DNA from: Enterocloster asparagiformis
Lineage (GTDB): Bacteria > Bacillota > Clostridia > Lachnospirales > Lachnospiraceae
NCBI GenBank assembly: GCA_018380885.1
Contig: JAGZSY010000005.1
Location: 124,001 to 188,000, forward strand
Length of the DNA: 64,000 nt
Direction of reading: 5' to 3'
Below the pieces are notes generated by a model. That model did not search any database. It had not been told where the DNA came from and saw only the letters and a program-made list of their open reading frames with translations. Below are positions 53,977-62,796 of this stretch, piece after piece. The position numbers and the translations under genes were made by a program. Each line of letters begins with the position of its first letter. Positions within the stretch are counted from its first letter, which is position 1.

Positions 53977-54951
53977 TTAATTTACGCCGGCCGGTTCATC
54001 CGCCCACCGGACACTCATATTTTCAAAATATTTGAAGGTATCGCTGCAATTGTACTTGACATAATCAGGAGACATCCAATACGCCATAAGGACCTCCGCG
54101 TAAAACTCGGTTGCCGTCCTGGCCGCATACTCTTCGCTGTCATTCCATTTAGTATCGTGAAACAGTGACTTTTCTTTTTGATAGCACGCGATAAAGGAAT
54201 TCTTGTAGGATGCGTAATCCTCATAGGAGTCCAAAACGTGAGCGACCTCGTGAAGAATGGTATTGCGCACCGTCAGGCTGGCAATATTCCCGTCCTCATC
54301 AATTCCAATATCAATCTTGCGATCATCATAATAGGTGGTGCCGGCGTACGTTTCCGACTCTCCCCGGTAAGTACCTGTGCCCGTCGCTCCGGGAATGATG
54401 CGGATTACCCACCCATCCTCCGCCATTTTGTCCAGCAGCTTTCTGGGAACATAATTCAGATAAAGCGCGCAGAGCGCCGGATAACGCCGGTCCACGCCCT
54501 CATTAAAGATGGTCAGGCCATTCTCCAGCGTCAGCTTGCCGTCCTCCTCCTCGTAGTTCATGGAAAACGCGCATTCCCGCAGCCGCCTCACCTCCTGCTG
54601 CACCGCCAGTTCTTTCATAATCTGGTCGCCTTGCTCCGTGTGCCGCCCGATTTCGTCTGAGGCCTCCTCATACATGGACAGCGCGAAGCGGTAACGCTCT
54701 TCCATTACCTGGAGCTGTCCGGTTTGTTCCGACAATTCCAGGCTCTGCTCCTCCAATGACTCCTGCTGAGCCACAAGATCATCCAGCTCATTCTCCCTGT
54801 CCTTTACGGACTGTTTTATCTGTGACAGCTCCCGCTCCGCCAGAAGAGACTCCGAATAATCCCTGTACCCTGCCGCGGCCAGGCACAGCACCGCAGCGGT
54901 CAACAGAATAATCACAATTCCCGCCGCGTACATTCCCTTAGATTTCTTCAT
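53977..54951 (-). CDS. Membrane-anchored coiled-coil zinc-metalloprotease-like protein (intact HExxH)
   Basis: Unrecognised protein of about 324 residues. Residues 9-28 form a transmembrane anchor. About 35-125 are a heptad-like coiled coil (LAERELSQIKQSVKDRENELDD...). The C-terminal half has HEVAH at 234-238 with a downstream EFYAE at 282-286, which fits a zinc site with a third Glu ligand 48 residues on, spacing like anthrax-lethal-factor-type metallopeptidases; that family link is inference. It overlaps the end of the upstream gene, whose product has the same plan but HGLAH. The start may be ATG 54951, 54957 or 54966. It probably acts at the outer face of the membrane. Confidence 0.72.
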   Translation of the reverse strand: MKKSKGMYAAGIVIILLTAAVLCLAAAGYRDYSESLLAERELSQIKQSVKDRENELDDLVAQQESLEEQSLELSEQTGQLQVMEERYRFALSMYEEASDEIGRHTEQGDQIMKELAVQQEVRRLRECAFSMNYEEEDGKLTLENGLTIFNEGVDRRYPALCALYLNYVPRKLLDKMAEDGWVIRIIPGATGTGTYRGESETYAGTTYYDDRKIDIGIDEDGNIASLTVRNTILHEVAHVLDSYEDYASYKNSFIACYQKEKSLFHDTKWNDSEEYAARTATEFYAEVLMAYWMSPDYVKYNCSDTFKYFENMSVRWADEPAGVN

Positions 54952-55903
54952 CAACATACCACGCATCTATTCCCCATAAAATTGTCAAAATCTCTAAATC
55001 AATGTTAAACTCCGTTAAGGCTGAATCCATCAAAAATGCCCCATGAAACATTTCGGCCATAAATTCTTCCTGATCCGTCAGATGAAGCGTAGGCGACAAC
55101 AGCGCCCCGCTATATTCATATCTGCGTCGATACAGCTTCTCGGCAACAACCTCATACCCCTTGTCCGCCCTATGGGAGCTGATAAAAACGTGGGCCAGGC
55201 CATGCAGAAGCTCGCGGTCCACGCAGCCTGCGTCCGCCGGCACATACAGGATTTGATTCTCCTCATCCCGCACACAGAAGGTGCGCTCCTCCGCCCGGCA
55301 GGCTATCCCTTGGGTATCCTCCAACCCCGAGTCCCTAAATACCACCGTCCAGCCGGAAAACTCATAAAAGGGCTTATCCCGGCTCTCCTCCTGAAATTTC
55401 ACATATCTGTCATAGTAAAGGTTGGCCAGCTTCAGAATTTTCTGATCCCCGCTCTCGCTGACAAACCGCGGTCCTTCCGGATATGAAAATTCATTTCCGT
55501 GAATCTCCTGCATATTCTGGAACTCATACTGGTCAAAGTCAATGAGTTGATTCCATAAATTTCCTAACTCTCCGTAGTCCTCCCCGTACAGCAGCACATT
55601 CTGCGCCGCCGGATCATCGCTGTAATAGAGCTGAATCACCTGCTCCAGGCTCTCGTCTACGCCGCGCACCACCATTTCGTACTCCTTACGGATCTTATCG
55701 TATTCCTTCTGGGTGGATTCCCGCCTCTGATCCATTTCCTCAATCTGACCTTTTAAATCCTGAAGCTCCTGGCGTACGATTTCCGCTTCTTCCCGGTATT
55801 CCCTGCCCTTTTGAGCGCAGCCTCGGTCAAATACAAAAATACCCCCCGCTGTCAGGCACAGCGCCGTTCCCAGCGCAATTAGCCCCAGTGTCCGCTTTCT
55901 CAT
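54938..55903 (-). CDS. Membrane-anchored coiled-coil pseudo-metalloprotease-like protein (HGLAH)
   Basis: Protein of 321 residues, not recognised by family name. An N-terminal transmembrane segment (6-26) is followed by a coiled coil (about 33-80, EIVRQELQDLKGQIEEMDQRRESTQKEYDKIRKEYEM). The C-terminal domain aligns with the next protein: HGLAH at residues 234-238 and EEFMAE at 279-284. The catalytic Glu of HExxH is Gly here, so proteolysis is unlikely though both His remain. The start follows GAGGGGAGAACAG. It is co-transcribed and overlaps with the intact paralogue, suggesting an active/inactive partner pair. Confidence 0.7.
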   Translation of the reverse strand: MRKRTLGLIALGTALCLTAGGIFVFDRGCAQKGREYREEAEIVRQELQDLKGQIEEMDQRRESTQKEYDKIRKEYEMVVRGVDESLEQVIQLYYSDDPAAQNVLLYGEDYGELGNLWNQLIDFDQYEFQNMQEIHGNEFSYPEGPRFVSESGDQKILKLANLYYDRYVKFQEESRDKPFYEFSGWTVVFRDSGLEDTQGIACRAEERTFCVRDEENQILYVPADAGCVDRELLHGLAHVFISSHRADKGYEVVAEKLYRRRYEYSGALLSPTLHLTDQEEFMAEMFHGAFLMDSALTEFNIDLEILTILWGIDAWYVDEEI

Positions 55904-55987
55904 CTGTTCTCCCCTCGCATCCGGGCCTCAGCGGATGCGTTTTGTATCATCATTTGTAACTATTTCTCAGGGTCCGCATATTTACAT

Positions 55988-56029
55988 AAAACAGGGACTG
56001 CATATGTTACCATCTGCACTCCCTGTTTT
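55988..56029 (-). terminator. Terminator of murA
   Basis: AAAACAGGGACTGCA (55988-56002) pairs with TGCACTCCCTGTTTT (56015-56029) with one mismatch; A/T ends lie on both sides. It lies directly after the murA stop. Confidence 0.8.
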
Positions 56030-56038
56030 GTCACGTTC

Positions 56039-57331
56039 TTATCCGACTTTCATTTTAAATTTCTGAACCTCCCGGTCATTGTCCACGCGCTCAATCATAG
56101 CTCCCAGGCCCTGAAGCTTTTCCTCAAAGCACTCGTAGCCACGCTGGATATATCCGATCTCGTCCACAATGGTATATCCGTTTGCCGCCAGCCCTGCGAT
56201 CACCAGGGCCGCTCCCGCCCGCAGGTCCGGGGCGTTGACCTGTGCGCCGGTCAAACCGGTCACTCCGTCGATCACGGCCACATTTCCCTCGACCTTGATG
56301 TTGGTACCCATACGGGCCAGCTCATCCACGTACTTGAACCGATTCTCAAAAATACTCTCGGTCACCATGCTGGTCCCCTTGGCAAGGGCCAGGGCCACGG
56401 TCATCTGCGGCTGCATATCCGTGGGAAATCCCGGGTAGGGAAGCGTCTTAATATCCGTATGGCGCTGTGAGGGTTTGCCCACCACGCGCACCTCGTCGTC
56501 AAACTCAATCACCTCGCATCCCATCTCCATCAGCTTGGCGGTAATCGCCTCCAGATGCTTGGGGATCACGTTCTTTACCATCACGTCGCCCCGGGTCGCG
56601 GCCGCAGCGCACATAAAGGTGCCCGCCTCAATCTGATCGGGAATGATGGAATACTCCGTGCCGTGAAGCCGGTTCACACCGCGGATGCGAATGGTATCCG
56701 TGCCGGCGCCCTTGATGTTGGCGCCCATGCTGTTTAAGAAGTTGGCCACGTCCACCACGTGGGGCTCCTTGGCCGCGTTTTCCAATATGGTCTGTCCCTC
56801 GGCCAGAGCCGCCGCCATCATAATATTGATGGTCGCTCCCACGGAGACAACGTCCAGATAAATGTGCGCGCCGACCAGATCAATAGCGTGGGCGATCACC
56901 GCCCCGAACTCGATATTCACCTCAGCTCCCAGGGCGCGAAAGCCCTTGAGGTGCTGGTCAATGGGTCTGCTGCCGATATTGCAGCCCCCCGGAAGAGGCA
57001 CCTGGGCACTCTTATACTTGCCCAGCAGCGCTCCGATAAAATAGTAGGATGCGCGGATTCTGCGGATGTACTCGTCGTCCACCGCGACCTCCTGGATATT
57101 GCTGCCGTTGATCCGCACCGTGTGGCGGTCAATCCGCTCCACCCTGGCGCCGATCTCCTCAATGGCCTCCAAAAGCACGTTGATATCCCTCACGTCCGGA
57201 AGATTGTCAATTAACACATCGTCGTCTGTCATTATCGACGCAGCCAGAATACCCAGCGCGGCATTCTTGGCTCCGCTTATGGTCACATCGCCCACCAGCG
57301 GATTCCCGCCTTTGATCACATATTGTTCCAT
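56039..57331 (-). CDS. murA: UDP-N-acetylglucosamine 1-carboxyvinyltransferase
   Basis: First committed enzyme of peptidoglycan synthesis, transferring enolpyruvate from PEP to UDP-GlcNAc in the cytosol; 430 residues. The catalytic cysteine is in LPGGCNIGSRPIDQHLKGF, the position targeted by fosfomycin. Other family segments are ISGAKNAALGILAAS at the N-terminus and GYPGFPTDMQPQ-like LPYPGFPTDMQPQMTVAL. The start ATG follows AGAGGTG. A near-consensus promoter lies about 130 bp upstream. Many Firmicutes have two murA copies; only one is seen here. Confidence 0.96.
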   Translation of the reverse strand: MEQYVIKGGNPLVGDVTISGAKNAALGILAASIMTDDDVLIDNLPDVRDINVLLEAIEEIGARVERIDRHTVRINGSNIQEVAVDDEYIRRIRASYYFIGALLGKYKSAQVPLPGGCNIGSRPIDQHLKGFRALGAEVNIEFGAVIAHAIDLVGAHIYLDVVSVGATINIMMAAALAEGQTILENAAKEPHVVDVANFLNSMGANIKGAGTDTIRIRGVNRLHGTEYSIIPDQIEAGTFMCAAAATRGDVMVKNVIPKHLEAITAKLMEMGCEVIEFDDEVRVVGKPSQRHTDIKTLPYPGFPTDMQPQMTVALALAKGTSMVTESIFENRFKYVDELARMGTNIKVEGNVAVIDGVTGLTGAQVNAPDLRAGAALVIAGLAANGYTIVDEIGYIQRGYECFEEKLQGLGAMIERVDNDREVQKFKMKVG

Positions 57332-57460
57332 CAATACACCTCTATAATCAATTATACAATCCGGCCCAAATCCCCGGAGCCGCCTGTCTGTCCGGGTTTC
57401 GCCAAATCATCTAAAGAAATTCTTCAAAAAATATTCATATTTTATTTACATCTCCTTATG

Positions 57461-57488
57461 ATTATACCATAAGAATCCCATTTGTAAA
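57461..57488 (-). promoter_or_regulatory. Candidate murA promoter
   Basis: On the minus strand TTTACA (57483-57488) and TATAAT (57461-57466) are spaced by 16 bp, with GGTATAAT around the -10. Confidence 0.6.
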
Positions 57489-57554
57489 GTGAAAGGCTTG
57501 TTTTTAACCGCCGTCAGGCCCGTCAAACCGCGTTTTCAGGCCGTTTTTGTCGAT

Positions 57555-60029
57555 TTACTGGACAATCTTTCCACAGACGAAATCGTTTTGCAGATTCTCA
57601 AAATACGACGTTGCATCGTTCATACCCATCTTCCAGCTCTCCTGGGTTTCCGGATCATACAGTGACACGTTATACTGGTCGTAACCGGACAACAAAATAT
57701 ATTTTCCCGGCTCCGTGTACGCAATAACCGGCAGCCCCTTGTCGATAAAATACAACATCTGGCTTAAAGTGCACTCCCTGGCGTCCACCATCAGAAGTCC
57801 GCCCTCAAATTCCTGGCTGACCGTAAAATCTCCCAGGTAGCGCAGCATCTTATTGGCTTTGGACATCGGGTCCTTAATATTCACAATGGGCCTGCGGTTG
57901 ATGCGGTCCCAGACAATATTCTGGTTCTCGTCCGTCACAACGCCCATGTGTTCGTAGGCCATATCCACCGCTTCCTTGAAATTTCGTGAGGAACCGATAT
58001 AATGCCCCAATGCATACGCGTTAAAGGTCATCTGCGTGTCCGCCTGCCCCATCTTCACAGGCTCCAGGGAACCTGTATTTTCATAGGAAAATGTCTTTGG
58101 CGCGCGGGCTTCCACCTTGGTTCCCTGCAGCTCCTGGTCCGCCTGAACAAAATACAGCTTTCCCTTATCCTGGGATGCGAACCAGCCGATGCCGTTTAAC
58201 GGATCGAGTCCGAATTTCTCATTACACACAATGGTATCGTTGTTCTGGAACACGTAATCCTGGTCCGACACCTTTGCCAGCTGCCGCATATGAATCCGTC
58301 CGTCCTCCACGTTCACGCCGGAAATGTAGATGCCTTCCTTCTCATATTGGCTCACCACCTCCATATCGGAGCCCACAATATACATAGCGTACATGGGCAG
58401 ATCGCGCACCCGTCCGTTCACAGTCCAGATATCTTTTGTATTTCCCAGACCGTAAATCAGATCGTTGCCCACAAACCCCAGCACGCGGACATAATCATCC
58501 ACCGTTCCGGCAATCTCCTGCTTCTGGGCCGTATTTAAATCCATCAAATGCAGTTTGGGCGACCGGTAGATGTCGCTCCCCTCCTGCCAGGCCAGGCGGC
58601 TGCCGTCCTCGCTGACGCCATAGCTGCCCTCGGTCAGCCCCTGGGCCACCACCATAGACTCATTGCTGCGCAGGTCGATGCCATAAACCGTCCCGTCCAG
58701 CAAAAGGTACATCATACCGCTGCCGCTGAGATAGGAAAGCTTCTCCACATCCGCTTTGACCTGCTCGTAGGAGCGGACAGCCGGGATGAAAAACTTCTCA
58801 TTGATCCTATCCTCAGACGCGTCAAAGCTGTAGAGCGCCACGCCCACACGCCCTTCATGGGCGCCCCGGTTCATGTAGCCGTAGACGAGAAACGTCACGT
58901 TTCCGCTGTCCTCAGCCGAGAGAATGCTGATATCGTGGCTGTTGTACCTGCTCCTGACCCCGTCATCCCGCTCGCTCTCAAAGCTGAACACCTTCACAAT
59001 CTGCCGCTCATTCTGGTCATAGCACCACAGCTCCTGACCCGTCTTAAAGGCGATATAGCGCGCATTGGGACTCTTCTTGGTGCGCACGCTGGCATCGTTG
59101 GTGATGCCCAGCAGAATCCGCTTGCCGCTCAAGCTTCTGCTGCTCACGGAAAAACGCTGGCTGGCCGTGCGCTCATAATCCATCATGTAAATGCGCTGTT
59201 CATTCCAACGCATGCTGTAATTGTCCTCCACATCGACTATGTCCGCGTTTCCCTCTTCGTCGGTAATCTTCACCTGGTAGGACACGCGAATCTGACCCAT
59301 GGTGCCGTCCAGCTCTTTCATGGTAATTGCCGGCTCTCCCAGCATCTCCACATTCAGTCCGTCCCAGGTCAGATGATTAAAGCTGGCCCGGATCGTCACA
59401 TGGCCCAGGGAGCTGTTGTCCTCTGTATTGTTGGTCTCCAGATATGAAACCAGATCCCGGGCTTGATTGTAGTCCAGGGATTTCCGAGAGAAATCCTCAG
59501 CCAGCTGAAGCATATCAGCCGCGTACTGGTTGTCCGACCACATGATGCGGGTGTAATAGCGGATGTTCTTCTCCCCTGTGCTGACAAAAAGCGTCAGGAG
59601 GTAGGGCTGGTTTTTGGCCAGCAGGTTCTGGATGGGCAGGGTGACGGATACGCCGTCCGCCTCATTATCCCAGGAGTCCAGGGTGGTCTGCTCCACCAGC
59701 CGGTCCATGGAAAGGCTGCGCACCTCGTAGCTGATCCCGGAGATCGTATTTCCGTAGGTGCTGATGCGAAGCTTCAGGGCACGATCTTCAGGCAGCACCG
59801 TGATGGACTCGCGGGCTGCCTGGTTCTCCATGTCCTGCAAATAACCGTGCATGCCGTTGATCTCTTTTCTGTTTACCTGCGGATAAATCACGGGCAGCGT
59901 GGGTTCGTTCATTGCTGTGTATACAGTATTCTCTTTTTCCATCGTATTTTGCGCGGCAATAAAATAGATGACAGCTGCAATCAGAAATACAACTGCCAGG
60001 ATGCCGATTTTTTTCAGCGTTCGTCTCAT
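57555..60029 (-). CDS. Large membrane-anchored extracytoplasmic protein, unknown function
   Basis: Unrecognised protein of 824 residues. Residues 8-26 form a signal anchor (IGILAVVFLIAAVIYFIAA). The bulk is beta-rich with many short strands. Repeated patterns such as LMDLNTAQKQEIAGTVDDYVRVLGFVGNDLIYGLG (about 495-530) resemble WD40/TolB-type propeller blades. The last ~150 residues (GDFTVSQEFEGGLLMVDARECTLSQMLYFIDKGLPVIAYTEPGKYILLSGYDQYNVSLYD) look like a C39-type papain-fold domain. There a Cys is followed by LxxML, and the usual catalytic His may be missing. It lies between murA and a polyproline protein, so a cell-envelope role is inferred. Confidence 0.75.
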   Translation of the reverse strand: MRRTLKKIGILAVVFLIAAVIYFIAAQNTMEKENTVYTAMNEPTLPVIYPQVNRKEINGMHGYLQDMENQAARESITVLPEDRALKLRISTYGNTISGISYEVRSLSMDRLVEQTTLDSWDNEADGVSVTLPIQNLLAKNQPYLLTLFVSTGEKNIRYYTRIMWSDNQYAADMLQLAEDFSRKSLDYNQARDLVSYLETNNTEDNSSLGHVTIRASFNHLTWDGLNVEMLGEPAITMKELDGTMGQIRVSYQVKITDEEGNADIVDVEDNYSMRWNEQRIYMMDYERTASQRFSVSSRSLSGKRILLGITNDASVRTKKSPNARYIAFKTGQELWCYDQNERQIVKVFSFESERDDGVRSRYNSHDISILSAEDSGNVTFLVYGYMNRGAHEGRVGVALYSFDASEDRINEKFFIPAVRSYEQVKADVEKLSYLSGSGMMYLLLDGTVYGIDLRSNESMVVAQGLTEGSYGVSEDGSRLAWQEGSDIYRSPKLHLMDLNTAQKQEIAGTVDDYVRVLGFVGNDLIYGLGNTKDIWTVNGRVRDLPMYAMYIVGSDMEVVSQYEKEGIYISGVNVEDGRIHMRQLAKVSDQDYVFQNNDTIVCNEKFGLDPLNGIGWFASQDKGKLYFVQADQELQGTKVEARAPKTFSYENTGSLEPVKMGQADTQMTFNAYALGHYIGSSRNFKEAVDMAYEHMGVVTDENQNIVWDRINRRPIVNIKDPMSKANKMLRYLGDFTVSQEFEGGLLMVDARECTLSQMLYFIDKGLPVIAYTEPGKYILLSGYDQYNVSLYDPETQESWKMGMNDATSYFENLQNDFVCGKIVQ

Positions 60030-60057
60030 AGTTTTACACGGTCCTTTTTATGTGTGA

Positions 60058-60084
60058 CATGGGGTTTTCAGAGAAAACCCCATG
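60058..60084. promoter_or_regulatory. Hairpin in the leader of the 824-residue protein gene
   Basis: CATGGGGTTTT (60058-60068) and AAAACCCCATG (60074-60084) pair perfectly with a 5-nt loop, about 30 bp before the gene start on the minus strand. It could also terminate the upstream polyproline gene. Confidence 0.55.
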
Positions 60085-60241
60085 AATTTCAGTTATTCCA
60101 TAATTTTACAAATACCCCCGAGGGCTATTTCTATTTTATATAATAACCGCAAAAACTACAACTTAATCTTTTCGAAATTTTATTTAATTTCTCTATTCTG
60201 GCCGTATTTCCGTCCAATCACCGCCTGATCACCGCTTTTTG

Positions 60242-62491
60242 CTATATAATGCAGGTGCCGGTGTTACACCTGCGATGAAAAAACTCATTTAAAAGCAACA
60301 CCTTAATCATATCCCGAAGCCATGACGGCCGGTCCGGCTGTGGACGCGGGGGCTGTGGGGGACGCGGCGGGCGCGGGGGCTGCGGCGGACGCGGGGGCTG
60401 CGGCGGGCGCGGGGGCTGTGGCGGGCGCGGCGGTTGCGGCGGACGCACCGGGCCGGGGCCTAATGGCGGCTGTGGCGGGCGCGGCGGTTGCGGCGGACGC
60501 ACCGGGCCAGGGCCTAATGGCGGCTGTGGTGGGCGCGGCGGTTGCGGCGGGCGTACCGGGCCAGGGCCTAATGGCGGCTGTGGCGGGCGCACCGGGCCGG
60601 GGCCTAACGGCGGTTGTGGCGGACGCACCGGGCCAGGGCCTAACGGCGGCTGTGGCGGGCGCGGTGGTTGCGGCGGACGCACTGGGCCAGGGCCTTGCGG
60701 TGGTTGCGGCGGGCGCACCGGGCCGGGGCCTTGCGGCGGGCGCGGCGGTTGTGGCGGACGCACCGGGCCAGGTCCTAACGGAGGCTGTGGCGGTTCCGGT
60801 CTCACCGGCCCCGGTCCCATCGGTGGCTGTGGCCGGGACGGACGCGGCGGTTCCGGTCTCACCGGCCCTGGTCCCACCGGCGGCTGTGGCCGGGGTCTGC
60901 CGGTATTCTGCGCAGCATTTGCCGGCATACGCCTTCCATCATTGATCTCCAGACCTGTAACAGTTGACGAATCTGTGGAATATTCATCGCCCTGATCAGA
61001 AGTTTCCTCCACCTGAACCTGCTGCAACTCCCCATCCCTGCTATCCCTTTCAATATTTACAATATCTGGAATGGCATTTTCATGGGACTCCTCTCTTAAC
61101 GGCCGGCCGCCTTCAGAATTGCTCCCAGAATCCGCCAGCGTCTCCTCTGTATTTTCTTCTATCGCTCTGCTTACCGCTGTCTGAGACAGCAGCTCCCGCC
61201 CCAGACCAATATCGGAATTTAACGGCGCCTCCCCCATATAAGCGGGATTCGGAATCTGACCAAATGTCTGTGAAAAACCTATATTCGCATCATTCTTCTG
61301 AGCAAACGGATTGGAAAACATCGGCCCGGGATTTTGTCCGTTCCCAGCTCTCATCATATCCTGAGGAAACATGCTTGAGTTCCTTTGATTTAAAGCCCCC
61401 ACAAATGGCATACCCGGACGCTGAAATGTGTTCCCCGGACCCATAGCTGGTTCTCCCTGCCTCATAGGACCATTCACTCCAATCGGCCCCTGAAACGGCC
61501 ATGCGGAGTTGACGGTATTAAACGGATCTCCCTGACTCTGGGGCATTGGCCCTAAATTCCATCCAGGCTCTGTCTGGTTTTCCTCCCTTAAGGGCAGCTG
61601 CTGTCCTACTCCGGGATTCCATCTGCTATTTGGGCCTGCCTGGAATTGTTCCGGCATTTGCTGCGACTTTCCCGAGTCCCATACCCTGTTTGAGTCTATG
61701 CTGTTGACAGGCTGGGATTGCGGCATTCCCATGTCTGAATTACGCCACGGATTTGCTCCAGTCCCATCCGTTGCAGTCTGTGGCTGCGCAATCCCCGCAT
61801 TCCTGCCGTCCCTTAGAGGCTGTGGCGGCTGCATCCCTACATGTTGTCCGTTCCCCGCTCCTGCCCCATAACGCATAGACATGTGCTGTGGCTGAGACAT
61901 TCCCCCAGACTGGCCCACGCCCATGCTAAATCCGGTGTTTCCACTGCCTGTATACTGTGCCGTTCTGTCAAAATTTTCGTTCCTACTGTTTGCCGGACCA
62001 AAACAAGCCTGATTTTGCGGTCCCTGCCCCTGTTCCGGCGCGCCAAACATGGGCTGGTTCCAGCGCATCTCCTGGGTCTGAATAGTCTCTTCTTCTGTAT
62101 CCATTTTTCCCCTGCCGTTTTCGCCTGATTCTCCAATATAATTCGCATCTGCTTTTTGAGCCTGCGAATTTTCCGCTTCATCTGTGTTATGTTCAGGCAA
62201 TGTACTGACCGCTCCCAGGCGGTTCATCTCTTTTTTAAGCTCCTGGCTTTCGACTGAGGACCGGTCCCGCTCTGTTATTGACCAAAGCTCCTGGACCTGC
62301 GCCAGTCCCTCCTCTGAGATAACGGTGTCGCAGATAGAGTCGCACATCTGATTGACCACAATGTGATCCGGAAACTCATCGTACATGGGACTGTTTTTGT
62401 ATTCCATCCGATCGCATGCTTCCGACACATACCGTTGAAGTTTCTTTACGCCGGACGGATACATGCTCATCAGATATTCCATATCCTGCAT
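60242..62491 (-). CDS. Polyproline-repeat protein with conserved short ends, unknown function
   Basis: Protein of 749 residues in three parts. Residues 1-75 are a compact helical domain (YLMSMYPSGVKKLQRYVSEACDRMEYKNSPMYDEFPDHIVV). About 80-540 are disordered, rich in Gln, Asn, Gly, Met and Pro. About 545-722 are almost pure Pro/Gly/Arg/Gln repeats built on PPQPPLGPGPVR and PPRPPQ units. It ends with a short amphipathic tail (SWLRDMIKVLLLNEFFHRRC...). No signal peptide or enzyme motif is seen. The start has AAGGAG eight bases upstream. The antisense strand of the repeat is also open but is only a shadow. Located beside parB, DUF4446 and murA. Confidence 0.8.
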   Translation of the reverse strand: MQDMEYLMSMYPSGVKKLQRYVSEACDRMEYKNSPMYDEFPDHIVVNQMCDSICDTVISEEGLAQVQELWSITERDRSSVESQELKKEMNRLGAVSTLPEHNTDEAENSQAQKADANYIGESGENGRGKMDTEEETIQTQEMRWNQPMFGAPEQGQGPQNQACFGPANSRNENFDRTAQYTGSGNTGFSMGVGQSGGMSQPQHMSMRYGAGAGNGQHVGMQPPQPLRDGRNAGIAQPQTATDGTGANPWRNSDMGMPQSQPVNSIDSNRVWDSGKSQQMPEQFQAGPNSRWNPGVGQQLPLREENQTEPGWNLGPMPQSQGDPFNTVNSAWPFQGPIGVNGPMRQGEPAMGPGNTFQRPGMPFVGALNQRNSSMFPQDMMRAGNGQNPGPMFSNPFAQKNDANIGFSQTFGQIPNPAYMGEAPLNSDIGLGRELLSQTAVSRAIEENTEETLADSGSNSEGGRPLREESHENAIPDIVNIERDSRDGELQQVQVEETSDQGDEYSTDSSTVTGLEINDGRRMPANAAQNTGRPRPQPPVGPGPVRPEPPRPSRPQPPMGPGPVRPEPPQPPLGPGPVRPPQPPRPPQGPGPVRPPQPPQGPGPVRPPQPPRPPQPPLGPGPVRPPQPPLGPGPVRPPQPPLGPGPVRPPQPPRPPQPPLGPGPVRPPQPPRPPQPPLGPGPVRPPQPPRPPQPPRPPQPPRPPQPPRPPRPPQPPRPQPDRPSWLRDMIKVLLLNEFFHRRCNTGTCII
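60331..60900. repeat. 36-bp-based minisatellite encoding the polyproline region
   Basis: Degenerate tandem units of 36 bp (12 residues, PPQPPLGPGPVR) alternate with 9-bp PPR/PPQ units across about 570 bp. It is likely to vary in length between strains. Confidence 0.85.
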
Positions 62492-62573
62492 TCCCTTTGC
62501 TCCTTTTTATGCTCTCATTACATCATATGCCCGCCATTTCTCTTTCGCCCCTGTTTTTTTATATTTCCGTCCA

Positions 62574-62589
62574 CTTTTCACGTGAAACA
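62574..62589. other. parS-like ParB binding site
   Basis: CTTTTCACGTGAAACA matches the Firmicute parS consensus TGTTTCACGTGAAACA at 14 of 16 positions, with the right half perfect and the centre TCACGTGA intact. It lies about 0.9 kb from the parB gene, as expected for an origin-proximal parS. A second site nearby was not seen. Confidence 0.75.
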
Positions 62590-62751
62590 CAAATTGCAAT
62601 CAGTGGTTCCATGATTTGTATTTTTTCTGTTTTCAAAATATTTCAAATTTTTTATATTACTTAATGTTTTTAAATTTTTAATTCAACATATCCAATATAT
62701 TTTCTTGACAAACTGTATCAACCCCTGGCGCGCGGCCACCATCAATCAATT

Positions 62752-62787
62752 AAAAAAACGGCCAACCATCCGGTCAGCCGTTTAAAA
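62752..62787 (-). terminator. Terminator of the DUF4446 gene
   Basis: AAACGGC (62756-62762) pairs with GCCGTTT (62777-62783) with an inner CCGG stem. On the minus strand a TTTTTTT tract follows. Confidence 0.75.
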
Positions 62788-62796
62788 ACCCCACAT

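Larger units (their letters stand above)
62492..62796. other. Intergenic region with parS-like site
   Basis: About 305 bp without a gene, AT-rich in its centre. It contains the parS-like palindrome at 62574-62589 and the DUF4446 terminator hairpin. A promoter for the polyproline gene should lie near 62500-62560. Confidence 0.6.

Noticed and set aside
60322..60945. Ala/Gly-rich 207-residue open frame opposite the polyproline repeat
   Set aside because: It exists only because the repeat is GC-rich and has no stops in this frame. It has no ribosome binding site and no family resemblance, and the minus-strand gene has both a start signal and conserved ends.
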